Assembly (NCBI RefSeq): GCF_033366695.1 | Contig: NZ_JAOBTQ010000001.1 | Span: forward strand, 4,712,001-4,776,000 | DNA length: 64,000 nt | Direction of reading: 5' to 3' | Source: Streptomyces sp. SCL15-4 | GTDB taxonomy: Bacteria; Actinomycetota; Actinomycetes; Streptomycetales; Streptomycetaceae | In this document: positions 24,032-33,872 of the stretch, one piece after another | Layout of the letters: each line of letters opens with the position of its first letter | Numbering within the stretch: the stretch's first letter is position 1 | Position numbers and translations under genes: made by a program | The notes under the pieces: model-generated | Told to the model about the DNA's origin: nothing | Databases searched by the model: none | Seen by the model: only the letters and a program-made list of their open reading frames with translations

Positions 24032-25027
24032 CTACCAGGCGAAGGCCTCCGGAGACGGGCCCGGGCCCGGGAAGATTTCGTCGAGGCCGGTGAGGAGTTC
24101 CTCGCTCAGTTCCAGCTCGACGGCCCGCAGCGCGGACTCCAGCTGTCCCGCGGTGCGCGGGCCGACGATCGGGCCGGTGACGCCGGGGCGGGTGAGCAGC
24201 CAGGCCAGGGCCACCTCGCCGGGCTCCAGGCCGTGCTTGTCGAGCAGGTCCTCGTACGCCTGGATCTGCGCGCGGGCCGCCGGGTCCTTGAGCGTGTCGG
24301 CGGCCCGGCCGGAGGCACGGCGACCGCCCTGGACCTCCTTCTTGATGACCCCGCCGAGCAGACCGCCGTGCAGCGGCGACCACGGGATGACCCCGAGGCC
24401 GTAGTCCTGCGCGGCCGGGATGACCTCCATCTCGGCGCGCCGCTCGGCCAGGTTGTAGAGGCACTGCTCGCTGACCAGCCCGATGGTGCCGGCGCGGCGG
24501 GCGGCGGCCTCGTTGGCCTGGGCGATCTTGTAGCCGGGGAAGTTGCTGGAGCCGACGTAGAGGATCTTGCCCTGCTGGACGAGGACGTCGATCGCCTGCC
24601 AGATCTCCTCGAACGGCGTGCTGCGGTCGATGTGGTGGAACTGGTAGAGGTCGATGTGGTCGGTCTGGAGCCGCTTCAGGCTGGCGTCCACCGCGCGCCG
24701 GATGTTCAGCGCCGAGAGCTTGTCGTGGTTGGGCCACACCGTGGCGCCGTCCGCGTCCATGTTGCCGTAGACCTTGGTGGCGATGACGGTCTTCTCGCGC
24801 CGTCCGCCGCCCTTGGCGAACCAGTTGCCGATGATGGACTCGGTGCGGCCCTTGTTCTCGCCCCAGCCGTACACGTTGGCGGTGTCGAAGAAGTTGATGC
24901 CCGCGTCCAGCGCCGCGTCCATGATCGCGTGGCTGTCCGCTTCGTCGGTCTGCGGTCCGAAGTTCATCGTCCCGAGGACGAGCCGGCTGACCTTGAGTCC
25001 CGTGCGTCCGAGCTGCGTGTACTCCAT
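24032..25027 (-). CDS. Aldo/keto reductase
   Basis: 331 residues. It starts MEYTQLGRTGLKVSRLVLGT, the common AKR opening, and carries the catalytic tetrad: Asp48 (FFDTA), Tyr53 (NVYGWG), Lys85 (VIATK) and His121/122 (YQFHHID). NADPH-binding residues are expected in the VGPRTAGQLESAL segment near the C-terminus. It resembles the YajO/Tas-like or AKR11/12 group of soluble (beta/alpha)8 reductases; substrate unknown. The start is followed (leftwards) by a full-length frame, and a divergent spacer of 64 bp separates it from the AhpD-like gene upstream on the same strand. Confidence 0.93.
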   Translation of the reverse strand: MEYTQLGRTGLKVSRLVLGTMNFGPQTDEADSHAIMDAALDAGINFFDTANVYGWGENKGRTESIIGNWFAKGGGRREKTVIATKVYGNMDADGATVWPNHDKLSALNIRRAVDASLKRLQTDHIDLYQFHHIDRSTPFEEIWQAIDVLVQQGKILYVGSSNFPGYKIAQANEAAARRAGTIGLVSEQCLYNLAERRAEMEVIPAAQDYGLGVIPWSPLHGGLLGGVIKKEVQGGRRASGRAADTLKDPAARAQIQAYEDLLDKHGLEPGEVALAWLLTRPGVTGPIVGPRTAGQLESALRAVELELSEELLTGLDEIFPGPGPSPEAFAW

Positions 25028-25091
25028 GGTCCACTAGCCAACGTCCTGGAGTGCGCTCTAGGCAAGGGCTCGCCGCCGCGCGCGGTGCCGG

Positions 25092-25583
25092 TCAGCTTTG
25101 CAGCTGGGCGAACATGCCGGGCTCGTAGGAGCCGCCCCGGTGGTGCGCGATCACGCTGAGCCGGTTGGCCGCGTTGATCACGGCGACGAGGTAGACCAGC
25201 GCCGCGGCCTGCTCCTCGTCGTAGTGCTCGCGGACCTCCTGCCAGGTGGCGTCGGACACGCCCTGCTGGGCGTCGGCGAGCCGGGTGCCCTCCTCGGCGA
25301 GCGCCAGCGCGGCCCGCTCGGCCTCGGTGAACACGGTGGAGTGGCGCCAGGCGGCCACCAGGTGCAGGCGCAGCGCGCTCTCGCCGGCCGCCGCCGCCTC
25401 CTTGGTGTGCAGGTCGACGCAGAAACCGCAGCCGTTGATCTGGCTGGCGCGCAGCATCACCAGCTCCTGGGTGCTGCGGGGCAGCGCCGACTGCGTGACG
25501 CCGAGGCCGAGGGCGGCGAACCGCTTGGAGAGCCTGGCGCCGAGGTCGCCGGCGGTCAGGTCGATACGGGCTTTCGTGGTCAT
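25092..25583 (-). CDS. AhpD-like (carboxymuconolactone decarboxylase family) protein
   Basis: 163 residues. The redox CxxC with following His is intact: INGCGFCVDLHT (Cys52, Cys55, His59), the arrangement of AhpD/CMD-fold alkylhydroperoxidases. The C-terminal helix NRLSVIAHHRGGSYEPG is also typical. The likely role is thiol-based reduction of peroxides or another small oxidant. It lies upstream of the aldo/keto reductase on the same strand (64 bp gap), so the two may form an oxidative-stress pair. In other actinobacteria such genes often neighbour a SigJ-like sigma factor; none is present here. Confidence 0.9.
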   Translation of the reverse strand: MTTKARIDLTAGDLGARLSKRFAALGLGVTQSALPRSTQELVMLRASQINGCGFCVDLHTKEAAAAGESALRLHLVAAWRHSTVFTEAERAALALAEEGTRLADAQQGVSDATWQEVREHYDEEQAAALVYLVAVINAANRLSVIAHHRGGSYEPGMFAQLQS

Positions 25584-26028
25584 GGTGTCGTCCTCACGAG
25601 CGAGTGGGGCCGCGCGGACGTGGCGCGCGGCGTCCGGTCGCCATGAGATGCCGCCCGCTCCGCCGATGTGACAGGGCGGGGCGTGTGACCCGCGTCACCG
25701 GACCGCCGGACCGGTTGTCGGAGGCGTCCCCCACGCTGCGGAGCGGTACCACTCCTGGAGACCGACATGTCTGTTCGTGCCCGGCTCGTCGCCGGCGTTC
25801 CCGCGCCGCTGCCTGCGGCGGAGGCGGACCATCCCGAGCTGCTCGGCCCGCCGGCCGCCGGCCCGGCGCGGCGAGGACGTGCTGCTGCTCCAGCCGCTGG
25901 ACGACGCCTTCACGCCGGCCGGTGCTTCGGTGCGGGTGCCCGCGCCCTGGCGCCCCACGAACAGGTGCGGCCGTGCAGTGCAACGATAGGCGCCGCGCCC
26001 GGGGCACGCCGGATTCCAGCCGCCCTGA
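25584..26028. other. 445-base gap with no confident gene; possible gene remnant
   Basis: An ATG at 25767 on the plus strand has a good ribosome binding site (TGGAGA) and reads MSVRARLVAGVPAPLPAAEA, then becomes GC-driven low-complexity sequence. A one-base change of frame near 25870 would continue as RGEDVLLLQPLDDAFTPAGA and stop at 25987-25989. This looks like a short decayed or frameshifted gene, but I could not match it to a family. The left part (25584-25760) should hold the promoter of the leftward AhpD-like gene. Confidence 0.3.
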
Positions 26029-26703
26029 TCATTCCTCGTACGGCCGTCCGATCCCCCACGCCTCCCACATCGCCCCCGCGAACGCCCCGGCGATCCGGTG
26101 CTCCCCGTTCGCGTTGGGATGCGTGCCGTCATAGGTGTCGGTGCCGATGTCCCACTCCTCGGGCCGCGAGGCCGTCAGCAGCGGCGAGCGGGGCTCGTCC
26201 AGGTCGGCGACCGTCTTGGCGAGCAGGTCGTTGAACCGGTCCACCTGGTCGGCGAAGGGCGCGTCCGACGCGGCCCGGACGTTGGGTATGACCGGCAGCA
26301 GCACCATCCGTATCCGCGGCTCGGCCTCCCGCGCGCCCGCGACGAACGCCCGTACGTTCTCCGCCGTCTGCTCGGCGTTGGTGTAGAAGCCGAGGTCGAT
26401 CAGGCCGAGGGAGACCAGCAGCACGTCGGCCCGGTGGGCGCGCACCGCCTCGCCGATCAGCGGGGCCATGTGCAGCCAGCCCTCGCCCCAGCCCGCCAGG
26501 TGCCCGCGGGGAAAGGCGGGTTCGGCGTAGGCGAGGGACGTCGGTGCGCCGGCCCGCTGGTCGTAGAGGGTCTCGCGCGGGCCGACGAAGGTGAAGGGGC
26601 CGGCGTACGTACCGCGCAGGTGCCGCCACAGCCGGTAGCGCCATGTGTGCTCGCCCGCGCTCCCGATCGTCATGGAGTCGCCCACGGGCATGAACCTAAG
26701 CAT
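26029..26703 (-). CDS. SGNH/GDSL-family hydrolase
   Basis: 224 residues from ATG 26703. Block I is FMPVGDSMTIG with the catalytic Ser in GDS; block III appears in LLVSLGLIDLGF (with Gly instead of the usual GxND Asn-Asp, so the oxyanion Asn may be replaced), and block V is DGTHPNANGEHRIAG with the catalytic Asp and His. No signal peptide, so probably cytoplasmic, or exported by other means. Likely an esterase or lipase-like hydrolase on small esters. It is divergent from the secreted propeller-like protein gene with a 99 bp gap. Confidence 0.88.
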   Translation of the reverse strand: MLRFMPVGDSMTIGSAGEHTWRYRLWRHLRGTYAGPFTFVGPRETLYDQRAGAPTSLAYAEPAFPRGHLAGWGEGWLHMAPLIGEAVRAHRADVLLVSLGLIDLGFYTNAEQTAENVRAFVAGAREAEPRIRMVLLPVIPNVRAASDAPFADQVDRFNDLLAKTVADLDEPRSPLLTASRPEEWDIGTDTYDGTHPNANGEHRIAGAFAGAMWEAWGIGRPYEE

Positions 26704-26802
26704 CGGCTCATCATGGACGATGGCCCCAACCGCTGGGATCGGCGGGCCCTGTGAGGCGGACCACGTCTTCGGGACCCCCTCGGGGAATGGCAGGCTTGGG
26801 TC

Positions 26803-27780
26803 ATGCGTCGATCGTTCGCCGTACTCGCCGGTGTGCTGCTCGCCGGTGCCTGCGCGCTGCCCGCCTCCGCCACCGGGACCGCCGAGGGGGCGGGGGACAA
26901 GGGTTTCACCATCAAGGATCCCCGGATAACCGAGTCCAGCGGGCTCGCCGCGTCCCGGCAGCACCCCGGGATCTACTGGACGCACAACGACAGCGACGAC
27001 GGGCCGTACCTGTACGCCGTGGACAGCGCCACCGGCCGGACCGTCGCCCGGATCACCCTGCGCGGCATCGGCTCCCCGCGCGATGTCGAGGCCGTCTCCA
27101 TCGGGCCGGACAACCAGATCTACGTCGGCGACATCGGCGACAACTTCGGCGGGAAGTGGCCGTACGTGTGGATCTACCGGCTGCCCGAGCCGAAGCGGCT
27201 GACGGACCAGACGGTCTCGGCCACGCAGTACGTGGTGAAGTACGCGGACGGCCCGCGCGACGCGGAGTCGCTGATCGTCCACCCCAGGACGGGACGCGTC
27301 TACATCATCGACAAGAACGAGGAGGGCGGGCACCTGTACGAGGGCCCGGCGGCCCTCTCCACGTCCGGAGCGAACGTCTTCCGCCAGGTCGCGCCCGTGG
27401 ACCTGTGGGCCACCGACGCGGCCTTCTCCCCGGACGGCCGGCAGCTCGCCGTGCGCGGCTACTTCGGTGGCGTCTACTACGACTGGAACGACGGCCGGAT
27501 CAAGCGCCGGGGCCGCCTGGACGTGCCGTTCCAGGGGCAGGGCGAGTCCGTGTCGTACTCCGCCGACGGCACCAGGCTGATGTACGGCAGCGAGGGCGCG
27601 GACAGCGCGGTCCAGGCGGCCGACGCTCCCGAACGCCCGGCCGCGAACTCTCCCTCCGCCGACGGAGGTTCCCACGCCTCCGACGACAAGGACGGCACCC
27701 CGAGCCTGAAGGTGGGCATCGTGATCCTGGCCGTCGGAGTGGCGGCGTTCCTGGGGCTGCGCCGGCTGCGGCGCAACTGA
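26803..27780 (+). CDS. Secreted, C-terminally membrane-anchored protein, propeller-like
   Basis: 325 residues. A Sec signal peptide (MRRSFAVLAGVLLAGACALP, cleavage at ASA/TG near residue 24) is followed by about 240 residues of beta-rich sequence with WTHNDSDDGPYLYAVDSATG and related blade-like segments, as in lipoprotein/beta-propeller domains of the NHL/YVTN type. A Ser/Asp/Pro-rich linker (270-300) precedes a C-terminal hydrophobic helix (VGIVILAVGVAAFLGL) and a short basic tail RRLRRN, so the protein is anchored facing outwards. No catalytic motif is recognised. It precedes the endoglucanase gene but the latter has its own CebR-controlled promoter. Confidence 0.8.
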   Translation: MRRSFAVLAGVLLAGACALPASATGTAEGAGDKGFTIKDPRITESSGLAASRQHPGIYWTHNDSDDGPYLYAVDSATGRTVARITLRGIGSPRDVEAVSIGPDNQIYVGDIGDNFGGKWPYVWIYRLPEPKRLTDQTVSATQYVVKYADGPRDAESLIVHPRTGRVYIIDKNEEGGHLYEGPAALSTSGANVFRQVAPVDLWATDAAFSPDGRQLAVRGYFGGVYYDWNDGRIKRRGRLDVPFQGQGESVSYSADGTRLMYGSEGADSAVQAADAPERPAANSPSADGGSHASDDKDGTPSLKVGIVILAVGVAAFLGLRRLRRN

Positions 27781-27837
27781 CCGGACGGCCGGCGGGGCCG
27801 GGGAGCGGTGTGTACCGAGGTGTGCCGCAGGTATTGA

Positions 27838-29472
<1,635 letters not shown>

Positions 29473-29478
29473 GAAGGG

Positions 29479-29505
29479 GGGCGCCCGGCGCGACACCGGG
29501 CGCCC
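29479..29505. terminator. Bidirectional terminator after the endoglucanase gene
   Basis: Arms GGGCGCCCGG (29479-29488) and CCGGGCGCCC (29496-29505) with a seven-base loop lie between the endoglucanase stop and the convergent gene ending at 29509. Confidence 0.8.
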
Positions 29506-29508
29506 TCG

Positions 29509-29979
29509 TCACGTGCTGAGCGGGCAGGGCAGGTCCGGGCGGGCGCGATGGGGGGAGCAGCCCACCAGGGCCACGGACAGGAACGCGGGCTGTTCGAGAT
29601 AGAACCCGAGCGAGACGTCGCCGCCCGTCTTCAGCCGCTCGCCGGCGGAGGCGAGGAGGACGGCGAGGCGGCCGGGTTCGCGGTACGCGCCGACGGCGAA
29701 CCGGGGCGCGTACTCGGCCAGCCGCTCCCCGAGCCAGGCGGCGGCCGCGGAGGGTTCGGACCAGCTGCCTCTGACGATCGAACGGGGTTTGACCAGCCAG
29801 TACGCGGTCTCCAGCGGGGGCAGGTCGGAGGTGGGGAACTCGACGGTGGCCAGCCGGTACCGCTGGATCAGTTCCGGACCGCTGGTGGGCGGGGGCGGCT
29901 CGGGAGGGGGCGGGCGCCGGAGGGCATCCTGGTCGAAACGGGGCTTGGGGCCGGTCCAGAGGTAGGCGTGGTGGTGCAC
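29509..29979 (-). CDS. Conserved hypothetical protein downstream of the DUF397 gene
   Basis: 156 residues. It begins MHHHAYLWTGPKPRFDQDAL, has a Pro-rich stretch (residues 22-33), and then an ordered-looking segment with several Trp (AYWLVKPRSIVRGSWSEPSA). No signal peptide, membrane helix or known motif is visible. Codon usage is coding-like. It is the last of three leftward genes (CxxC protein, DUF397 protein, this one) that diverge from the DUF6879-XRE pair, so it is probably part of the same regulatory cluster. Role unknown. Confidence 0.65.
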   Translation of the reverse strand: MHHHAYLWTGPKPRFDQDALRRPPPPEPPPPTSGPELIQRYRLATVEFPTSDLPPLETAYWLVKPRSIVRGSWSEPSAAAAWLGERLAEYAPRFAVGAYREPGRLAVLLASAGERLKTGGDVSLGFYLEQPAFLSVALVGCSPHRARPDLPCPLST

Positions 29980-30065
29980 CCGGGTCCTCTTCGGTGTGCT
30001 GTGCGGGCCGGTTCCGCCCGTGCGACGACGGTCCGGAACCGGCTGGTCTTCTCGGCCGGGGAGGC

Positions 30066-30299
30066 TCAGCGGGCCGGACCGAAGCGGGCCGGGTCGATAC
30101 CGGCGGCGCTCAGCTCGTTCGTGGTGAACCGCAGCGGCTCCTTGTCGGGCCGCTTGCTGTCACCGAGCGCCCAGGCGTCCGCGCCGATACGGGCGAGGAT
30201 CACGCAGGACTCGCCGTCCGGATGGGTGTTCCCGCCGCACGCCTTCAGGAACGAGGCGCCGCCGAGGTCGAGCGCGTACAGGTCACTTCCGTTCACCAT
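30066..30299 (-). CDS. DUF397-domain small protein
   Basis: 77 residues from ATG 30299 with AGGAAGG upstream. The DUF397 pattern is recognisable: ...CGGNTHPDGESCVILARIGADAW, then ALGDSKRPDKEPLRFTTNEL. The usual SSxS opening is replaced by ASFLKACGG. In Streptomyces, DUF397 proteins (including the developmental BldB type and the partners of WhiJ-like regulators) work together with an XRE repressor; one is encoded just across the divergent region here. Its start overlaps the end of the upstream CxxC gene by 17 bp, suggesting translational coupling. Confidence 0.85.
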   Translation of the reverse strand: MVNGSDLYALDLGGASFLKACGGNTHPDGESCVILARIGADAWALGDSKRPDKEPLRFTTNELSAAGIDPARFGPAR

Positions 30300-30594
30300 C
30301 GCTGTACCTTCCTGCTCCGCTGTCGCGGCCGTGTCCGGCCGCCGCCGCCCTGCGTGGGCGGGGGTTCGTGGGGGATGAGGGGCGGATGTGCACGCCCGAG
30401 GGGTGGTCCCGGATCTCGGTGGCGTGGCGCATGGCCTGGGTGATGTTCCCGTCCCGCTTGCAGGCGAGCAGCTGTCGCCAGTTCGCTCCGCAGACGTCGC
30501 AGCCGGCGGCGGGGGCGCAGTCGAGCAGCCAGGCGTCGAAGCCGGGGGGAAGCCGGTCCGGGGAGCGGGGCTGGGCGTCGGCCATGGGGGTCAC
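30283..30594 (-). CDS. Small Cys-containing hypothetical protein of the DUF397/XRE cluster
   Basis: 103 residues from GTG 30594 (GGGAGA five bases upstream), or 100 from ATG 30585. The core reads LPPGFDAWLLDCAPAAGCDV followed by CGANWRQLLACKRDG, with four cysteines in a CxnCxxC-type spacing that could bind zinc, then an amphipathic helix. The C-terminal 35 residues are basic and low-complexity. It heads the leftward arm of the divergent cluster. I recall similar short proteins beside DUF397 genes in other streptomycetes. Function unknown. Confidence 0.6.
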   Translation of the reverse strand: MTPMADAQPRSPDRLPPGFDAWLLDCAPAAGCDVCGANWRQLLACKRDGNITQAMRHATEIRDHPSGVHIRPSSPTNPRPRRAAAAGHGRDSGAGRYSDGERK

Positions 30595-30659
30595 CGGGTC
30601 TCCCGAGGTGGGGGTGGGTGGCTTCGGGGACGACCGTAGGGGGCGGGCGGGGAGCAAGG

Positions 30660-30715
30660 GGGCGAATATTCTTCGTTATTCTCAGACTGTCACTCTGGAT
30701 GCATGGACATTCGCT
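30660..30715. promoter_or_regulatory. AT-rich divergent promoter region of the XRE/DUF397 cluster
   Basis: The only AT-rich stretch of the cluster contains the palindrome GAATATTC (30664-30671) and a near-repeat ATTCTTCGTTATTCTC (30668-30683). It sits between the leftward CxxC gene and the rightward DUF6879 gene. It is the natural site for control of both arms, possibly by the XRE protein. Confidence 0.4.
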
Positions 30716-30773
30716 GTGAGTCACCGAGATGCTAGGCCTACGAGCTTCGTCGACACCCAGGGGGTGGTTGCGC

Positions 30774-31526
30774 ATGGCGCGCAGGTTGCGGTTCAACGGG
30801 ACGGGGAGTGGTGAGGACGGATGTCCAGCTGTGCACGAGGACTTGGACAGCGGGGAGGTGATCGTGCACGGTCCCCCACTGACCGACCGGGAGGACGTGG
30901 CACAACTTCAGCACCTCTCGGAAGGTGAGGTGGCGGTGGTGGTCCCGCGTGAGCTGCTTGTCGACTGGACGCCGAAGGAGAGGACGCGGCAGGTGAAGTC
31001 CATCGATCTGAACGAGTTCAGCGCTCTGTTCAGTAAGTTCGACCACACCGCATGGCGTTTGGAGACCAGGCGTCGCTACGCGAGTGATGAAGCGGCCGAC
31101 ACATACCGGCAGTTCGTGGCGACCGGCGCGGCCAACTGGACGTTCGACCATCCGTACTGCAAGACGATCCGTGAGCAGACCTCTCAGGGCAAGCGTGTCG
31201 AACGTGTGCGCATTGTGGATGAGCCGCCGACCACGGGGCAGCTCTACCTCCTCGACAACGCCAAACGGAACAGCGCCATGGGCGAGGACATCCGCAATCT
31301 GTGGCGTGCCGACGCGGACCGGCTCCGGCTCCCCGCCGAGGACTTCTGGCTGTTCGACAGCCGCCTCATCGCTCTCCTGCGGTTTGATGACGACGACCAG
31401 CTCACGCACGTGGACCTGATCACCGAGCCGGCGGAGGTGGTGCGCTGCTGCATGGTGCGGGATGCTGCTTGGCACCACGCCGTACCGTGGAAGCAGTTCA
31501 CGGAGAAGATGAACGACGACACATAG
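30774..31526 (+). CDS. DUF6879-family protein
   Basis: 250 residues from ATG 30774; an ATG at 30729 would add 15. Residues 1-75 form a distinct module (MARRLRFNGTGSGEDGCPAV ... VPRELLVDWTPKER) followed by the DUF6879 core, recognised by FSALFSKFDHTAWRLETRRR, the central WTFDHPYCKTIREQ, FWLFDSRLIALLRFDDDDQL and the end RDAAWHHAVPWKQFT. The core is thought from family context to be linked to XRE/Scr1-type regulators; the biochemical role is unknown. It is 17 bp upstream of the XRE gene and surely cotranscribed. GC content is visibly lower than in neighbours. Confidence 0.88.
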   Translation: MARRLRFNGTGSGEDGCPAVHEDLDSGEVIVHGPPLTDREDVAQLQHLSEGEVAVVVPRELLVDWTPKERTRQVKSIDLNEFSALFSKFDHTAWRLETRRRYASDEAADTYRQFVATGAANWTFDHPYCKTIREQTSQGKRVERVRIVDEPPTTGQLYLLDNAKRNSAMGEDIRNLWRADADRLRLPAEDFWLFDSRLIALLRFDDDDQLTHVDLITEPAEVVRCCMVRDAAWHHAVPWKQFTEKMNDDT

Positions 31527-31543
31527 GGCAAGAGCGGATACCG

Positions 31544-32392
31544 GTGAGCACGGACTATCAGAGGGCGCGGGCGGAACTGGGTCGCAGGCTCAGAGAACTG
31601 CGCATCGAAAACCCTGATGGCCGGCTCACCGGTTCGGCACTGGCCGAGCGACTGGGATGGTCCCAGTCGAAGATCAGCAAACTGGAGAACGGCAGACAGA
31701 CTCCCACGGACGAGGACCTGCGGGCGTGGGCCGAGGCGGTGGGACAGCCTGCCATGTTCCCGGAACTACGCGCACGTCTGAAGGGCTTCGAGAGTCACAT
31801 CCGGTCTTGGCGGCGTCAACTCGCGGCAGGGCACGCCCCAGTCCAAGCAACATGGAACACGCTCGTCTTCAACAGTACGACTCTGTATGCGCTGAGCAGC
31901 GCTGCCATCAACGGCATGCTCCAGACAGCCGACTATGCCCGGTACATCTTCGAGCGACACGCCAAACTCCAGAAGTCCCCGAGGGACACGGAGGACGCGG
32001 TGCGGGCCCGCATGAAACGGCAGGAATGGCTGTACCAACCTGGTAAGCGGTTCAACCTGCTTATGCCCGAAAGCGTGCTGTGGGGTCGCATCTGTCCACC
32101 GGAAATACTGGCACCCCAACTGGACCGGCTGCTGGGCGTGGTCGGCATGGACACCCTGAACCTGGGAATCCTGCCGCTGGACGGAACGCTGCCACTGGTG
32201 ATGGGCAACTCGTTCAATGTGCTGGACGAGCGTCTGGTCGTAGTCGAGAACTGGCACGCCGAACTATGGCTGGACGATGCCGAAACGATCACTCTCTATC
32301 GCCGCGTGTGGGACACCTTCGCGGAATCGGCGGTGTTCGGGGCGGAGGCGCAGCAGGTGATCGCCCGGGTACGGCGGAGTATCAAGGTCTGA
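31544..32392 (+). CDS. XRE-family regulator with Scr1/DUF5753-type C-terminal domain
   Basis: 282 residues from GTG 31544. The N-terminal helix-turn-helix (GSALAERLGWSQSKISKLEN, then GRQTPTDEDLRAWAEAVG) is followed by the effector domain: LYALSSAAINGMLQTADYAR, then FERHAKLQ and RMKRQEWLYQPGKRFNLLMP. This matches WhiJ/Scr1-like regulators of streptomycetes. These act with DUF397 partners in development and antibiotic control (established for WhiJ, BldB and AbaA-type loci). It ends the rightward arm of the divergent cluster. Base composition is clearly less GC-rich than in serC next to it, hinting at lateral acquisition. Confidence 0.92.
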   Translation: MSTDYQRARAELGRRLRELRIENPDGRLTGSALAERLGWSQSKISKLENGRQTPTDEDLRAWAEAVGQPAMFPELRARLKGFESHIRSWRRQLAAGHAPVQATWNTLVFNSTTLYALSSAAINGMLQTADYARYIFERHAKLQKSPRDTEDAVRARMKRQEWLYQPGKRFNLLMPESVLWGRICPPEILAPQLDRLLGVVGMDTLNLGILPLDGTLPLVMGNSFNVLDERLVVVENWHAELWLDDAETITLYRRVWDTFAESAVFGAEAQQVIARVRRSIKV

Positions 32393-32546
32393 GGACGTAC
32401 GGCCGCACGACGTCATCCGCGGTCTTCCCTAGGCGCGTTCGTGCGGGAGCCGGTGGCCGGCGGCGGGGTAGCGTTCGGCTCAACCCTTGTTGTGTACGCG
32501 TGGTCCAAAACATGGGCGGTCCCGTGTAGGTCATCGCATCGGACAC

Positions 32547-32582
32547 ACGAAGGGCGCCCGGCGAGTGCCGGGCGCCCTTCGT
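32547..32582. terminator. Strong bidirectional terminator between the XRE gene and serC
   Basis: A 16-base perfect stem (32547-32562 with 32567-32582; GAAGGGCGCCCGGC core) with the tetraloop GAGT. It lies between the convergent XRE and serC genes and can serve both. The rest of 32393-32546 shows no gene. Confidence 0.85.
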
Positions 32583-32597
32583 GGCGTACTCGGAAGG

Positions 32598-33725
<1,128 letters not shown>

Positions 33726-33872
33726 TTAGCCGCTGAGGGAAGCCCGGGTGCAGTCCTGTCCGTTCGATGAGACAAGAATGCCAGGTCGTGGGCTTGTGAG
33801 GTTGTACGACGATCCGCGCGGGGCTGTGGATAACTTTCGGTGACGGTCCGTGGTCGGATGCATCCTGGACGC

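Noticed and set aside
25767..26234. 155-codon plus-strand frame starting in the gap after the AhpD-like gene
   Set aside because: Only the first ~35 codons look coding. The rest is Arg/Pro-rich and overlaps the SGNH hydrolase on the other strand. Kept only as a possible remnant.
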